Source: Daldinia sp. FL1419 (taxonomy: Eukaryota > Ascomycota > Sordariomycetes > Xylariales > Hypoxylaceae). Taken from it: a DNA stretch of 64,000 nt. The stretch lies in the NCBI GenBank assembly GCA_025201765.1, contig MU623459.1:52818-116817 (forward strand). Direction: 5' to 3'. Below are positions 12,130 through 23,290 of the stretch, one piece after another. The notes under the pieces are model-generated. The model ran no database searches. It saw only the letters and a program-made list of their open reading frames with translations, and was not told where the DNA came from. A program made the translations under genes and the position numbers. Every line of letters begins with the position of its first letter. The first letter of the stretch is position 1.

Positions 12130-14478
12130 TATAATTATCTAAGGCGCCTGTCTAGACTAAACCGGATTCCGTGATGTACAAGATCGGCGTAGCTTGTTTC
12201 AGCCCATTACTTAGGTACTAATAGATGCATCTTGCAACCTTGTTGATAAATGAAAATCCAGCAATCGAAAAATCTTGACGTTTCTGTCTTATCAAAGGAA
12301 AATCTCTTACCCTATAATCGGGAAGATTAAAGAAGTTTCTATCTGCAAGCCAAGAAGGGTCAGCCAATAGTGAATTGTTACGGCTTGCTGAACCATTCAT
12401 AGTATCCGATTAAGAAGAGCCATTATTGTCTAATGCAAGGTGAAGTACCTCTATGTGTAAAATGCTACTCGATGTTGATTACAGGCTTAATTATATATTA
12501 ACCCCACTATAAGTTTTCTACTGTGCATGATGCCCCGCAGATAATGGTTCATGGTAAAGGGGGGAGGATTAACTTACTATGTAGATTATTTATCCTTATG
12601 GTGGTTTAAGGATGACTAATAATTAAAAACGTATGGAGAAGTTCATTGCGAAAGCCGAGAAGGATATACGCTTAGAAAACCCCCACCACAAAAGCGCGAA
12701 GATCCGAGATTGGAAATCATTAGCTTAGTAACAACCCAATATAACAAATTAAGTGCGAAAAGATGAAATATCGAGTTCCTAAATTAGGTATTTAGGTAGG
12801 TACCTAACTAAGTATTTAGAAAGACATGATAAAGTTCAATTAAATAAAACATATGTATAAGTGATCTAGGCATAACAATGCGGGGTGAATGGGTAGGTAC
12901 GAAAGCACGATTTGTTAAGCAAGTGAGTAGCCATATGTCGCCACGATAATTATATAAGTCATACAAATATCCTGTTTTGAATCATCTTCTGGCGGGGTCC
13001 TAGAGAAGAGATCTTCGCACATTAGTTACTATAACAATACGCACCGTGCCGTGTTGAAAATCCGGTTCATATATCCTACCGTAGCACACTAATTTACCTG
13101 AACCATATATCTCATTCCGCTCTGACAGACGCCCCGGTCTCTAGTAATACCCATTTACGTATTAAGGTCGCTTGAGGCGCCCTAGACTGAATCGTCTAAT
13201 AACAGTGGTTTCTTACGATTACACAAGGGTATACCTAGTTTTACACCGTCATGCTGGATGGCTTACCTAGTAATATAATCGTTTGAAACATCCGGAGGCT
13301 AGACCGTAAATAATAGACCGATCTCAGAAATCCTGTTATAAGCACCGAAAGCAAAAATCTTGGTCGAATCCTGTTCCATACTGCTGAGCGTTTATCGCTT
13401 TGCCCAATTCCTAGAATTAGTCAATCTACTCTTCGTGATTACCCATCCGTGGATACTTCCAAAAGTATCGATGATTGATAAAGATTGAATTTGAATCTCA
13501 TGCAACAAAGTGTAATTACTTAGGTAGATATTCTTATCAGAGTATCCTTGAGGGAGGTCGATCGTAGAGTGAGAGTTAAGAAGTAGTAGCGAAGCTGCTG
13601 CGAGTAGCCGTATAAATGTATTAGAGTAATAACACTTGCCCTTCTAACTAGCAGCTAGGGCGCGGCGCGCCCTTTATATATTTACAATTATGTGGTTAGG
13701 TATACCCTAGCATGCTAACTGCTATAACGCAGGTATAGGAAGGGGTTTAAATCCTGATTTACATTGAGGTCTTCGATCTATGCTACGCATTTGCTTTATA
13801 TGTATTCTAGTGTTTGGATAATACATGGTTCGATAATATATATAGAATCGTATACAGGCAAATACACTATATGTAAACACATCACGTAAGTTCATCTAAA
13901 AAGAAGAGCGAAGAAGTACAAAATGTTTAATATATTCCTGGGATTTATCCTAGGTACTGCATCATATAGCAGTCAAGAGATACGTGTTTATCAACCCGTA
14001 TAACTAGCTTTATTCAATTATTATATGAATTTGCAAACTCCGGTGTATGAATCAACTTTGTGATTTAATTAAGATAGCATCTATCATTGAAACAAGAAAA
14101 AAAGACAGGAATTGCCTCAAATAGAACGATGCAAAGGGTGCAACTACTCAAGGAGTTATGCTTGGGTGCTTACAAATACGAGAGGTAGGTAGGTAACTAA
14201 CATATTTATATTCCGGAACGAATGTAAGTATCTGTCTGTATATGCCTTTCCTGACGTTATCCAGAATCTTTAGATAGTAGACCCTTGCAATTTGATCTTC
14301 GTACTAACATTCCAATTTACTCATTCTGCCCCAAAAATTTCTTACGCTTCTTAAGTGCTTCTGTGACCTAAGGTTCTGGTCCGGTGTCGCTTGTATCTCT
14401 CTTAGGGGTATACTAGTCCTAGTTCAATGAATCACAGTTCTTGTACAATGTAAAAATAGGTGAGGTTCTGCTCGACCC

Positions 14479-16417
14479 TTATCTCGACCAACCACCAAGC
14501 GGCTCTGCGATATCTGCGAACGTCATCACCGACAATCCCCAGCGCGTATTGGGGCCTTCCATCATGTGCATATTCTGTATCCACAACCACTCTCTTTCAT
14601 GACCTGGGTGAAGCCGGAAATATTGTCGAGCGCTCCAAGACGGATACGTGGTTGCGTGACCGCCGTAGGTTCCCATTTCTATACGATGAAAATACTCCAT
14701 CGACTGACATATGTAGCGTGCCATTCTTGTTCCCTCGCTTTGGATGTCTTGTATCGAACGACTACTACCTATATTGGGCACTGGAGGGCTTTGGCCTGAG
14801 GCTCCCGGCGGGCTCGCTGTATCAGCCACGGTGGAATCAGTATAGGCCAGAAGGCTTTGAAGATCAACTTCGCGGCCTAGTCTTGCCTGAATAAGATTAT
14901 GTATTTGAATAACCGTGCTATATAACTGCGCACCAACTGACCAGCACATGACAACAGGAACTGCGACGCCGAGCGATTCGAACTCGAAGCAGAATGGGAA
15001 GATCTTGTTCGAAGGGTCGGCATCGGCTGGATTCGTTGCACGGCTTGGTACAGACCAGGACCGTGGGGTTGGCGAAGCCTTCCAGAATTCATCATGCCAG
15101 GATTCTACACCCTCCACCATAGTTAGTATTGACTGTGCAACTGCTGCTGATTCCTTTATAAGAATATTCCGGTCAGTAATGGAAGGGAGAGCCACTGCTC
15201 GTTCGAGAAGTCCAGGGATATCGGCGATCATCCTATAAACCTCATCAAGGGCTACAGTCAAACCTGACTCGGTTACAATCTGTCGCCATATATCATTTTC
15301 GAGAATTTGAGCTTGCCTCTTTGTCAAAGCTTCAAGGGTCTGGAATATAGTTAGAAGAGCACCGGATATTGATTTCCTATACTTACGCAGACAATCCTCA
15401 TACGCGAGAATAGATGCCGCCATGCTGGGGTTCTCTTCGTTGCCGGGTCACGTAAGCGAAGGATCTCGGCGATGCCGCGGGCGTGGACACTCCAACCATT
15501 TTCTGCAGGACATACAAAGAGCTATGATCTTTGTCAGTAATACTCTTGTCAAAAAAAGAAGTGCGGTACTAAGAGATATATCAGATATGATCTGAGCTCA
15601 AAGGCCTGACTTGCTAGGATACTTCGCGGGTTCCTCTGTACGTACTTCACATGTCGATAGTACTACTATAGCGGCTAGTGTTTCTTCTAAGAACCTTCTT
15701 TCCGAGTCGGCCAAGTCGGAATAGAGATGCTGCAAGGCGGTGTTATACTGGTCAAGGCACTGGTATAGTGAATAGTCACCCGTGCCGGTAACATGAAGCT
15801 GGGCTAGACAGAACGCAAAGAGAGAAGTATCAAGAGATTTGCTAGGCTCGTTCAGATCTGTCATATGGTACACCCACGAAAAACTTCCCTCCCCAGGCAC
15901 CGGTTGCTTTGGAAGATATATAGCTTCCAGCAGCTCAACAGCGTACATTCGAAACTCATGGCAATTGGTTGACGACTCAGAGAACAGTTTATGCAAGGTC
16001 GCTTCTGCTCTCGGGTTAGGTGGAGCGCTTTTCGGCACCTCCTGCGCTCTGAGCTCCGAGAGCACTGACATCGCAGTAGTTGAAGGACATGAGGGAGTCC
16101 GATTGACAAAGATGAGATCCCGTCCATAACCAGTACATTGTCGTTTTGATTTAATACACTTTAAGCAAAAGGGTCGTGTCATATCACACTACAAGAGCAT
16201 GGTGTCAGCAAAGTCTATCACGGTAAAGGCAAGCAAATAGCCGCGTCAAACAGGGTGATATGGATTGAATACCTGAGTAGGCATTCATCCCTGACATGTC
16301 AAGGTATCCGGATCGACACTCGTATTCTGATTACGTCATGTAATATTAATCGCGTACCTTCAATCGCTTTAGCCTGCAGGTGTTGCAAGCCTGCGACTTG
16401 CCTGCGACGCCAACCAT
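14479..16417 (-). CDS. Zn2Cys6 transcription factor with fungal-specific regulatory domain
   Basis: Four exons (16417-16358, 16188-15646, 15521-15387, 15339-14479) give 532 residues. The zinc cluster is split by the first intron (169 bp): exon 1 is only 20 residues and ends ACNTCRLKRLK, and exon 2 begins CDMTRPFCLKCIKSKRQC. Together they form C-x2-C-x6-C-x6-C-x2-C-x6-C (C11, C14, C21, C28, C31, C38). The middle matches the Fungal_trans_2 type of regulatory region (LSTCE, then WSVHARGIAEILRLR, then LFSRMRIVC). The protein should act in the nucleus, binding CGG-type half sites. It may control the PKS locus on its left, from which it is separated by the 4.3 kb desert; this is inference from position. 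The third exon lies in a frame where a longer open frame also runs, but the motif order supports the spliced model. Confidence 0.88.
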
Positions 16418-16721
16418 ATGGAGTGTGATGATTTGAGTGAGAGTATAGGAGTAGTGAAAGTTAAATAAATGATTGACAGTCGCGTAATTGTTAATAAGAC
16501 GTGTCGTTTATTTTGACACCATTCCGAGTGGGTGATGAAGTAGTCTTCAGTGCGCAATAGTTATACGGGACCCGAACTTTGAAACTCTCCCAGCTCCACA
16601 CATAACTAACTAAGCTTAATGTTAAAGTTAGACCGGCATGAGCCGAAATGCACTAGAGGGGGCGGGAGCTAAGTAAGGCTGAACCTTAATCCGCCCGGAG
16701 ATACTAATCCTAATAAATACT

Positions 16722-16748
16722 AGCGTGCCCAGCGTGCCCAGCGTGCCC
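16722..16748. repeat. Three perfect tandem copies of a 9-bp unit
   Basis: AGCGTGCCC is repeated three times without mismatch. It lies about 300 bp upstream of the zinc-cluster gene start and is G+C-rich in an A+T-rich spacer. It could be slippage or a multi-copy protein-binding site. Confidence 0.8.
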
Positions 16749-18688
16749 ATGTATATGTGAATTCATAACGTCTTGAAATAATTTCACAAAATGCATAAAT
16801 AGTAGCTAAGGTACCTAAGTACCCAGATGCCTATTGAAAAGCATAGCCAGGTCCCAGGGCTAATCTGAAATGAATGATGGAAATATTTCGAGCTCGGGAT
16901 ATCAAACATACCTAACTAGGTTAGATACTAATTCATGTCCACTCGGGTCGGTGTACGGAAATGCAAATTACCAGGAGCTGTTTCTTGGTGATTAGTGATG
17001 TTTGTTATTCGAATACTAACCTCCCTTGGAACCTCCTAATAAAGAATGCCCACGATCGCGTTCAAATTGAAAAGCTTTAGTATTTGAAAGCTATGTCATA
17101 TCCCTTGGAATGATGTAACTCTGGAGCGCGCTCCGCTCGAATCAACTTCGCATCTTGCTCCCCCGGTGCCTCGAACCCGATTATATGCCAAGATCATGGA
17201 TTATATCGCCGGACTAGGACTGTGAAGCAATGGATTTGATCTCTTAAGAGCACCGCAAAGGCCTTGATGCTATCGAAAGAAGTCATCTAAGAGAGAAAGT
17301 AAATAGGATAAAGCCAGTGATAGTCAGACGATGACCGTACCATCGAGGGCAGATTGCGGCGACATCCATTGGCACTGCTTTGTTACTTAGAAACAAACAG
17401 AAAAGTCCTAAAGACATATCCTTTATGATAGAAGAATATACTATATCTGTACCCTTTCTCCCATCACCAATATGCATCTGGTGGTTGCCGATCGAAAAGC
17501 CCATATAAGTCTCCTGATATAACAAGTTTGTCTTGGGACTTTTGGCAACAGCAACGTTCAACGGTTATTAGAACCGGAGAGCGCCGACACCCCCTGCAAG
17601 GTCATTAGGAGCTACCAGTATAGAACCCGTATTCCATCTTCAAGGCGAGTATCGAAGCGAGTTACTATACCAGTAGAAGCATCTATCGTAAGAGGGGTGG
17701 CAACATCAACGGGAATAGAGATTGGTGTGGTGCGGACAAGGCGCTCGTGGCGTATACTTCCTTGTGAACCTTCATCATGGCTTCACAAAGGGCTTTATGA
17801 TAACATCTTTGTGTATAGCAGATACCGTCATACTTGGTACCGAATATTTTATAGACCTCCGCGATTTATGCACGTGGTCAACGTGGAAGCAAGGGTATCT
17901 GAAGCCTTTTTGATAGATATGGCCATATGGTGTGGGGATCACGTAGAAGAACCAGTTATTTAACGATGGCGATTTTGTAGTGTAAGGTGTGGTCATCCTT
18001 TTGTTGATTGGGAAGCTTCTAATAAAATATTTATGGGGTTGGCTGCTGCTCTGGGGAAATATTGCATAATCTGATTTTCCAGACATACTCAATTGTCTGT
18101 CTGATATAAGGGGTAAGCTTGAGGCTATTATCACATTTGCTTCAACTGTTACCGAAGCTCGATTATTAGTTCTGAGGTTGCTACGACCAAAAGCTGTCAT
18201 GTAGTTTTGGTCGTCTCAATGAGTGGTCCGTGCAAGAACTATACTAGCTCATGTCCCCATATTGCATTGTTTCCGGAAATGTGCTTGTTTCTCGACCATG
18301 TGTCGGCTTTGTACCAAGAGAATAGCGGACTATGAATAGAAAATTCGAAAAAAACAAAGACCGAATATTCTAACGCCTTCTAACTGATGTCGAGGAAGAC
18401 TTGATCATTGAAGCTACCTAACAGGTAGGTTGAGGATTTGAATATTAATGAGTGCTCATTTATAGTACGTGGTAGTTGGGAGGCTATCGTCGGCATCTTG
18501 AATGTCTTAGATTGGAGCCTCAATTTTCATATTATCCCTTATCAACCAATTACGCACTTAAGTACACTGTGATTCTTCAACTATCGGCCTTCTCCGGTAA
18601 AGTAGAGAGGTAAGCCAAGAGAGGTTTCTACATGGTTGATGATGGCTCTTTTGGTATGACCTACTCGTTCCTCCATGAGATGAATTTA

Positions 18689-18694
18689 CATTCC
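18689..18694 (+). promoter_or_regulatory. AbaA-type site CATTCC upstream of wetA
   Basis: CATTCC matches the CATTCY consensus of the TEA/ATTS factor AbaA, which activates wetA in Aspergillus nidulans. It lies about 590 bp before the wetA ATG and is one of three copies within 300 bp. It is a short motif, so it counts only together with its neighbours. Confidence 0.35.
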
Positions 18695-18937
18695 AACGAT
18701 TCTTTGTGCCTGCCCCACCCGCGGAAGTATGCCTCTCGATATCCTTGGCCTTCATTATAACCATTCATCGGTCAACAACGGCCATGGTTACTTTCTTTGA
18801 GCCACTTCTTTGTTATTCTACTTGCGCGATGCGATTTTATGGTGTATTGGAACCCCCTAAGTGGGGTGGTTCGTTGTCTGCTGAAGAAATTGGGAGAAGC
18901 GTACGATGCTCTTCATCTTTAAAGGACCCTCCCCCGT

Positions 18938-18943
18938 GGAATG
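18938..18943 (-). promoter_or_regulatory. AbaA-type site (CATTCC on the minus strand) upstream of wetA
   Basis: GGAATG on the plus strand is the reverse complement of CATTCC. It is the second of three CATTCY matches in the last 600 bp before wetA. Confidence 0.35.
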
Positions 18944-18981
18944 GGTAACTCGAAGACTAGATTAAATTGATGCTTCATATA

Positions 18982-18987
18982 CATTCC
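18982..18987 (+). promoter_or_regulatory. AbaA-type site CATTCC upstream of wetA
   Basis: Third CATTCY match, about 295 bp before the start codon and 39 bp from the previous one. Closely paired CATTCY sites are typical of AbaA targets. Confidence 0.35.
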
Positions 18988-19281
18988 TTCATCCCATTCA
19001 CCTATTTTCGCTCGTTGTTTTTGATGTCGGAGACGATCACCTTTTAGCCTCGTCAGCCTTATCGTGGCTTATATTGTTTGCATACCTGTGGTTGCTGTGC
19101 CAGTCTTCTCATGTTTTCTTGACTTCCATATCACCAAGTACAAGGACGCCGGTTGTGCCATCCGAACCTCTTTCTCGAAAGTTTTCCACGTTTTTTTTTT
19201 TTCAAGCTCTAAGCAACGACAGCTCTACTTTTTCGGTGTCAATATCCAATTTTGGAGCTGCGCTCCCCGCCTTTAGACATT

Positions 19282-21282
19282 ATGGCCTTCACGGCTGTGC
19301 ATTATCCATCAGACAAAGACCAGAGCCAGGTCTCTTATTGGCCCGAGAGTGAGGAGCTGGGGGTGGCAAGCGATAACAACTTCTTTGAGCAATTTCTTGC
19401 CTTTGATTCTTCAGATCCCTCGGCTCTAGATAGTGGGAACGACTTGCTCGTGGATCCGCCTAGTCCGTCACTACTCCTCAAAAACATCGATGCCAGTGCC
19501 TCCAATTCGTCGTCCACCGATCAGGACACACACTCTGGGCAATCCCAGAGTGAAACATCCGCTTCGTCCGTTTCGCTGGATTTTCCTTCGGCACCATCCT
19601 CGGAACAAAGCAAGTCCGTACCATTAGAGTTTGCTGCTCCTCTTGCCTCGGATCCCATCCTATCCGGCGGTTCGATTTCAGATTCAGAACTACTCCGTTT
19701 AGAAGGCATCTCTAGACTCTCCATCGAGTCACCAAAAGGCAATGCAGCTGTACCAGGCTCACCTCCCGCAAATCAAAGTACTCTAAGTCCACGTAAGCAC
19801 AACCGCGTTTTAAACTCGGTCTGCTCCGCATTACGCCGAGCAACGCATTGGTCGAAATCACATAAGCCTCAAGAATCTCCAATGGGAGTAAGCACGGCAA
19901 CAATGGGAGACTCATTAAAGAAAGAAGACAATACCTGCTATGACCTCCCAGTGGACTTTGATCTTAGTGGGTTGGATGATGTTAAACTGGAAGAGACGTC
20001 TCTCCCAAGCGATCTACCTCTATCGCCGCCACTTACCGGTCGGATACCTGCCGATCAGAACCCGGACGATATAATGAACTTCGTAAGCGGCCATTTCGAT
20101 GACCCATTCTGCGATGACGTGTTAGGTCCGCCTCTCGACTCCACAGGTAAAGGGCACGACATCGACTTGAATACTCCAATGGCGACTCCGGCGTTGGACG
20201 ACGATATTTTCTTCCAAGAGACCCTTAACCTCATAAGTTCGAACGGAGCTTCGCACCATTCGCAAAAGCCCCAGCCTAAGCTACGGAGCACAAGCTCAGC
20301 AGAGTGGCCGATGGAGGGCATCCTTAGCAACGACAGCCAAAATGGTATGTGGCCTACGCCTTCCTCCCCGAACGGCGGGCCTTCGTACATTTCCGATAGT
20401 GGAAGCGCCATACACAGTCCGGGATGGTGGGACACGCCGCAAGCGAATGGCCACCACCGCCAGCACGGCAGTCGCAGCCATAGTCATAGCGGTTCTATAC
20501 AAAACAATGTATCGCTCAACCTCTCAATGCATAATCAACAGGGAGATCTTCCGTACGAGTTCGGTACCGGCGCGGATATTTCGGGGCTCATGATTCACAT
20601 GCCACAACCCCGAGCACCGCAGGCAGCGGTATTAAGTTCCAGCATGAATGATTCACTTATAATGTCATCGCCGACGGTTGGCTACTATACTCCTCAACAT
20701 ACCAGTAGCCGTCGGCATGGCTCATCTTCGCACTACCATCACGGGCACCACAGCGAGCACCGTCGACCGCGACCCCGCGCACCCTCCTCTGGTGCCCGCC
20801 ACTATGGCAGTAGTAGTAATCACTACGGTGCACCGGTGACATCCCCGCGCAAGGTATCTTCATCAGCCGCATGTTATACACTTCGCGAAGAATCGATGTC
20901 GCCGACGCCGCTCCCACGCCAACGGACGTCTTCTTCATCCTCAAGTTCTTCTTTAGCTTTGCGCAAGCAACGATCTTGGAGCCGGCAACACCGCAAGGGC
21001 GAAACCCGCACACCCAGCAGCGGTCGCATGCGATCGTCTTCTAGCCGGTCGGCGGGATACGACTCAAACGGCGGTGGAAGCGCTTCAATCGAATTCTGTA
21101 ACTACACACCAAGCGACAAAAAGGTGCTGATGAATGGTGTCGCGCCGAGTGGGTCGAGTAAGACCAAGGCGCGACGCGAGCGCGAAGCACAGGAAAAAAA
21201 TGAGAGATATGTGGAAGCGATACGTGCCGCAGGCGTCGATGTGGAAAAACTGCGTCAAAACGGATTCATCGTCTCGCAATAG
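19282..21282 (+). CDS. wetA: Developmental regulator WetA (conidial maturation)
   Basis: Single exon of 666 residues. WetA controls conidial wall maturation, trehalose accumulation and spore dormancy downstream of BrlA and AbaA. The identifying block is the conserved C-terminal region (about residues 600-640) with FCNYTPSDKKVLMNG followed by VAPSGSSKTKARREREAQEK, the WetA signature. The N-terminus (MAFTAVHYPSDKDQ, then EQFLAFDSSD) also fits filamentous ascomycete WetA. The middle is disordered and rich in Ser, His, Pro and Gly, with a run of nine Ser near residue 560. I take the ATG at 19282: the frame is open further upstream, but only from a TTG, and this ATG has A at -3 and G at +4. The 3' side has a short (GA)n tract. 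It is convergent with the xylanase gene. Confidence 0.92.
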   Translation: MAFTAVHYPSDKDQSQVSYWPESEELGVASDNNFFEQFLAFDSSDPSALDSGNDLLVDPPSPSLLLKNIDASASNSSSTDQDTHSGQSQSETSASSVSLDFPSAPSSEQSKSVPLEFAAPLASDPILSGGSISDSELLRLEGISRLSIESPKGNAAVPGSPPANQSTLSPRKHNRVLNSVCSALRRATHWSKSHKPQESPMGVSTATMGDSLKKEDNTCYDLPVDFDLSGLDDVKLEETSLPSDLPLSPPLTGRIPADQNPDDIMNFVSGHFDDPFCDDVLGPPLDSTGKGHDIDLNTPMATPALDDDIFFQETLNLISSNGASHHSQKPQPKLRSTSSAEWPMEGILSNDSQNGMWPTPSSPNGGPSYISDSGSAIHSPGWWDTPQANGHHRQHGSRSHSHSGSIQNNVSLNLSMHNQQGDLPYEFGTGADISGLMIHMPQPRAPQAAVLSSSMNDSLIMSSPTVGYYTPQHTSSRRHGSSSHYHHGHHSEHRRPRPRAPSSGARHYGSSSNHYGAPVTSPRKVSSSAACYTLREESMSPTPLPRQRTSSSSSSSSLALRKQRSWSRQHRKGETRTPSSGRMRSSSSRSAGYDSNGGGSASIEFCNYTPSDKKVLMNGVAPSGSSKTKARREREAQEKNERYVEAIRAAGVDVEKLRQNGFIVSQ

Positions 21283-22132
21283 CTAATGAGCCGATACATT
21301 CACAAGAAGTTGAAAGAGAGAGAGAGAGAGAATCATGATATGAAGGGTCGCCAACGGTAGGTCCTTGGCGGACTTGGTCGGCTGGTATGATTTGCTCTTT
21401 GCTTCGCTGCTTTCTAGGACTTGTTATTCGATTACACTCCTGGTCAGTCTGGAAGCAAGGAGGTTTACCTTACTTACCTAAGGTATGCTGATGAAAGTTG
21501 GGTTAGGACAGAGAAACCCTGGTTGAATAATCACGTCGTGGCTATTGAAGTGTACTAATAGCGATCATGTATCCGTCATGTATGAGTGTAGCATGTCGAC
21601 GCCCCCCCAACCACCCCCGCCGCTTCATCCCCCTGCGCTCCCCCTTCGGTGGTAATCCACTCCCAACCTCCTCCATCTTCTATCTACTACCTCTTACCCA
21701 TTTACCTACCTACGCATAGCTGCCACCTGGCTTGCATACACATTTTGTATTAGACTACGGAAGTTAAACACAAGACGGGATATTATTTGTAATCAATCAT
21801 GTCTATTCGGCATGAAAGCATGTAAGATAGGATATGGTAGGATTCAGATGAGGTTTTTGTGTCATGTATGCAATTTGTGAAGGATATGTCATTTAATAAA
21901 GCAATATTTGGGCTACGCACTCATGCCAATTCCATTCTAACCCTACTAACCTACTAATATTCACTTTTTACTACCTTTTATAATTCATCTCGAACATTTA
22001 GTATTTAAAATAAGATCCAGTATTGATTGCTTAATTTTTTACAAGAACTAATATGCCACCCTACTACCAAGCACCGTAAAATCAAGACGGCAATTCTCGT
22101 CGAGTCAGACAAGCGATTTGAACGGTTATATC
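21283..22132. other. Intergenic region between convergent wetA and xylanase genes
   Basis: About 850 bp holding the 3' untranslated regions of both genes. A (GA)n microsatellite lies near 21312-21331 and a C-rich pyrimidine tract near 21601-21670. No gene was found. Confidence 0.5.
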
Positions 22133-22975
22133 CTAACCTAGAGTAATGGACGAGGTGCCGTTACTTGTAGTAGATCCACTGGTGAATCCTTCGGTTGCGA
22201 CAATCACTGTAAGATCGAGTATTAGTCTTACCACCCTAAGAGTAAAGGGATGCTCAATAAGAGTAAACAATGTGCTCACTATAGTCATGACCTCCTAGCC
22301 TGAGACCAAGCTTGGCCCATTCATCAAAGTGCTTTCCAGTGGTAATGGTGCCACCGACTCTTTGCTCGGTGCGAACGGACCAATACTGCTGAAAGGTCGT
22401 CGTTCCGATGATGGAGGGCTTGTTCACACGAGTGCTAGTGTAAACTTCGTAAGTTCCCTCATCAATAGTAAAGTTACCTATAGCGGTCCAAGGCTCATTA
22501 GGGAGCAAATCTCCGTGGGCATCCATGATGTAATACTCGATTAGAGGGTTTCGGGTCCAGCCGTATACGGCCAAGTAGCTAGGGCCGTTGGGCTCGTAGG
22601 TACCGGAGTATTTGACAGCTCTGCCAAGTCATGTTAGCGAAATTCCAACACCTATGGTACCTTGGCCAAAGTATTAAGCTGCCAGTTGATGACTCACCTG
22701 TTGCCCCCTGGGCTCCATCCCTTTCCACAAACGAAGCCACTTGAGCCACCGCTGCTTTGCCAGGTCACACTGTATGAACTACCACCGCCGTTATTACATC
22801 GGAAGCTACCGCCACCCTCCGACCAGGAGGACCAGAAGTAGCCACCTTGCCGTGTTTGAAGAGAATTGCTGTTACTTCCATGGAAGAGGTCTCCGATTTG
22901 GGGGAGAAATCCCGAAGGCGCGGTGAAGACCCCTGGGATCAAGGCGACAGCCGTGAGAATGAAAGAAGGCAGCAT
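22133..22975 (-). CDS. Secreted endo-1,4-beta-xylanase, glycoside hydrolase family 11
   Basis: Hydrolyses internal beta-1,4 bonds of plant xylan outside the cell. Three exons (22975-22698, 22620-22280, 22206-22133) give 230 residues, typical of GH11. A signal peptide (MLPSFILTAVALIPGVFTA) and a short pro-segment precede the jelly-roll domain, which starts at QGGYFWSSW. The nucleophile is Glu121 in NPLIEYYIMD, and the acid/base is Glu212 in MIVATEGF, which is completed by splicing intron 2. Two-Glu spacing and both family signatures are intact, so the enzyme should be active. The chain ends ITLG with no cellulose-binding module. I chose the ATG at 22975 because it sits in CACCATG and begins the signal peptide; the frame further upstream has only a GTG. 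A TATATAA box lies about 65 bp before it, with XlnR-type sites further upstream. Confidence 0.95.
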
Positions 22976-23102
22976 GGTGATAATTTTCAATGTGGATGGA
23001 GATATCACCTTCTTTCCATCGTAAAACGATAGTTTGCTGCTTATATACTTCTCTATATGGGAAGCTCTCTTTGCTTCTCTGCATCTATACAGGGGGTTAC
23101 GT

Positions 23103-23108
23103 TTAGCC
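23103..23108 (-). promoter_or_regulatory. XlnR/Xyr1-type site GGCTAA upstream of the xylanase
   Basis: On the minus strand this reads GGCTAA, the core bound by the xylanolytic activator XlnR (Xyr1). It lies about 130 bp before the xylanase ATG and in the same orientation as the gene. It is a hexamer match, made more credible by position and gene type. Confidence 0.45.
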
Positions 23109-23280
23109 TGAAAGCCTCGTGGATTCCTAGAACTAGTCTCGGGTAAGAATGGTTAACTAAATTGACTATGACACACTTCATTACCAGGACCAATTGGGAG
23201 TTTTCTCTTTGAGCTTGGTATAGGGAATCGAGACTTATTTCTCTATAACCCACATGATACTCCACACTCAACTACCAGAT

Positions 23281-23290
23281 CTAGCCCCGG
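23281..23290 (-). promoter_or_regulatory. Overlapping XlnR-type (GGCTAG) and CreA-type (CCGGGG) sites
   Basis: The minus strand reads CCGGGGCTAG. This contains GGCTAG, a variant of the GGCTAR site for XlnR, overlapped by CCGGGG, a match to the SYGGRG site of the carbon catabolite repressor CreA. It lies about 310 bp upstream of the xylanase start. Confidence 0.35.

Larger units (their letters stand above)
10198..14478. other. A+T-rich gene desert, 4.3 kb
   Basis: I find no convincing gene. The stretch is rich in A+T with frequent stops in all frames, which is typical of decayed repeats or heterochromatic spacer next to a metabolite cluster. It holds TAGG/CCTA palindromes (12106-12129, 12785-12809, 14183-14198) and a structured block near 10784-10850 listed separately. 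The short open frames 11689-11964 and 12218-12400 have no domain signal. Confidence 0.5.
16418..19281. other. Long region upstream of wetA
   Basis: About 2.9 kb lies between the start of the zinc-cluster gene and the wetA start codon, so both promoters are here. It holds a perfect 9-bp triplet repeat (16722-16748), two BrlA-like 7-mers TCCCTTG (17022, 17101) and three AbaA-like hexamers close to the gene. Frames at 17283-17561 and 17775-18200 (minus), overlapped by plus-strand frames, show no recognisable domain. A long transcribed leader for wetA is possible. Confidence 0.5.

Noticed and set aside
17022..17107. Two BrlA-like sites as wetA control elements
   Set aside because: The degenerate 7-mer is expected about this often by chance in 2.8 kb, and both copies are more than 2 kb from the start codon.
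17697..18200. Overlapping frames on both strands in the wetA upstream region, the longest 141 codons
   Set aside because: They are mutual shadows with no recognisable motif, conserved-looking block or intron signal.
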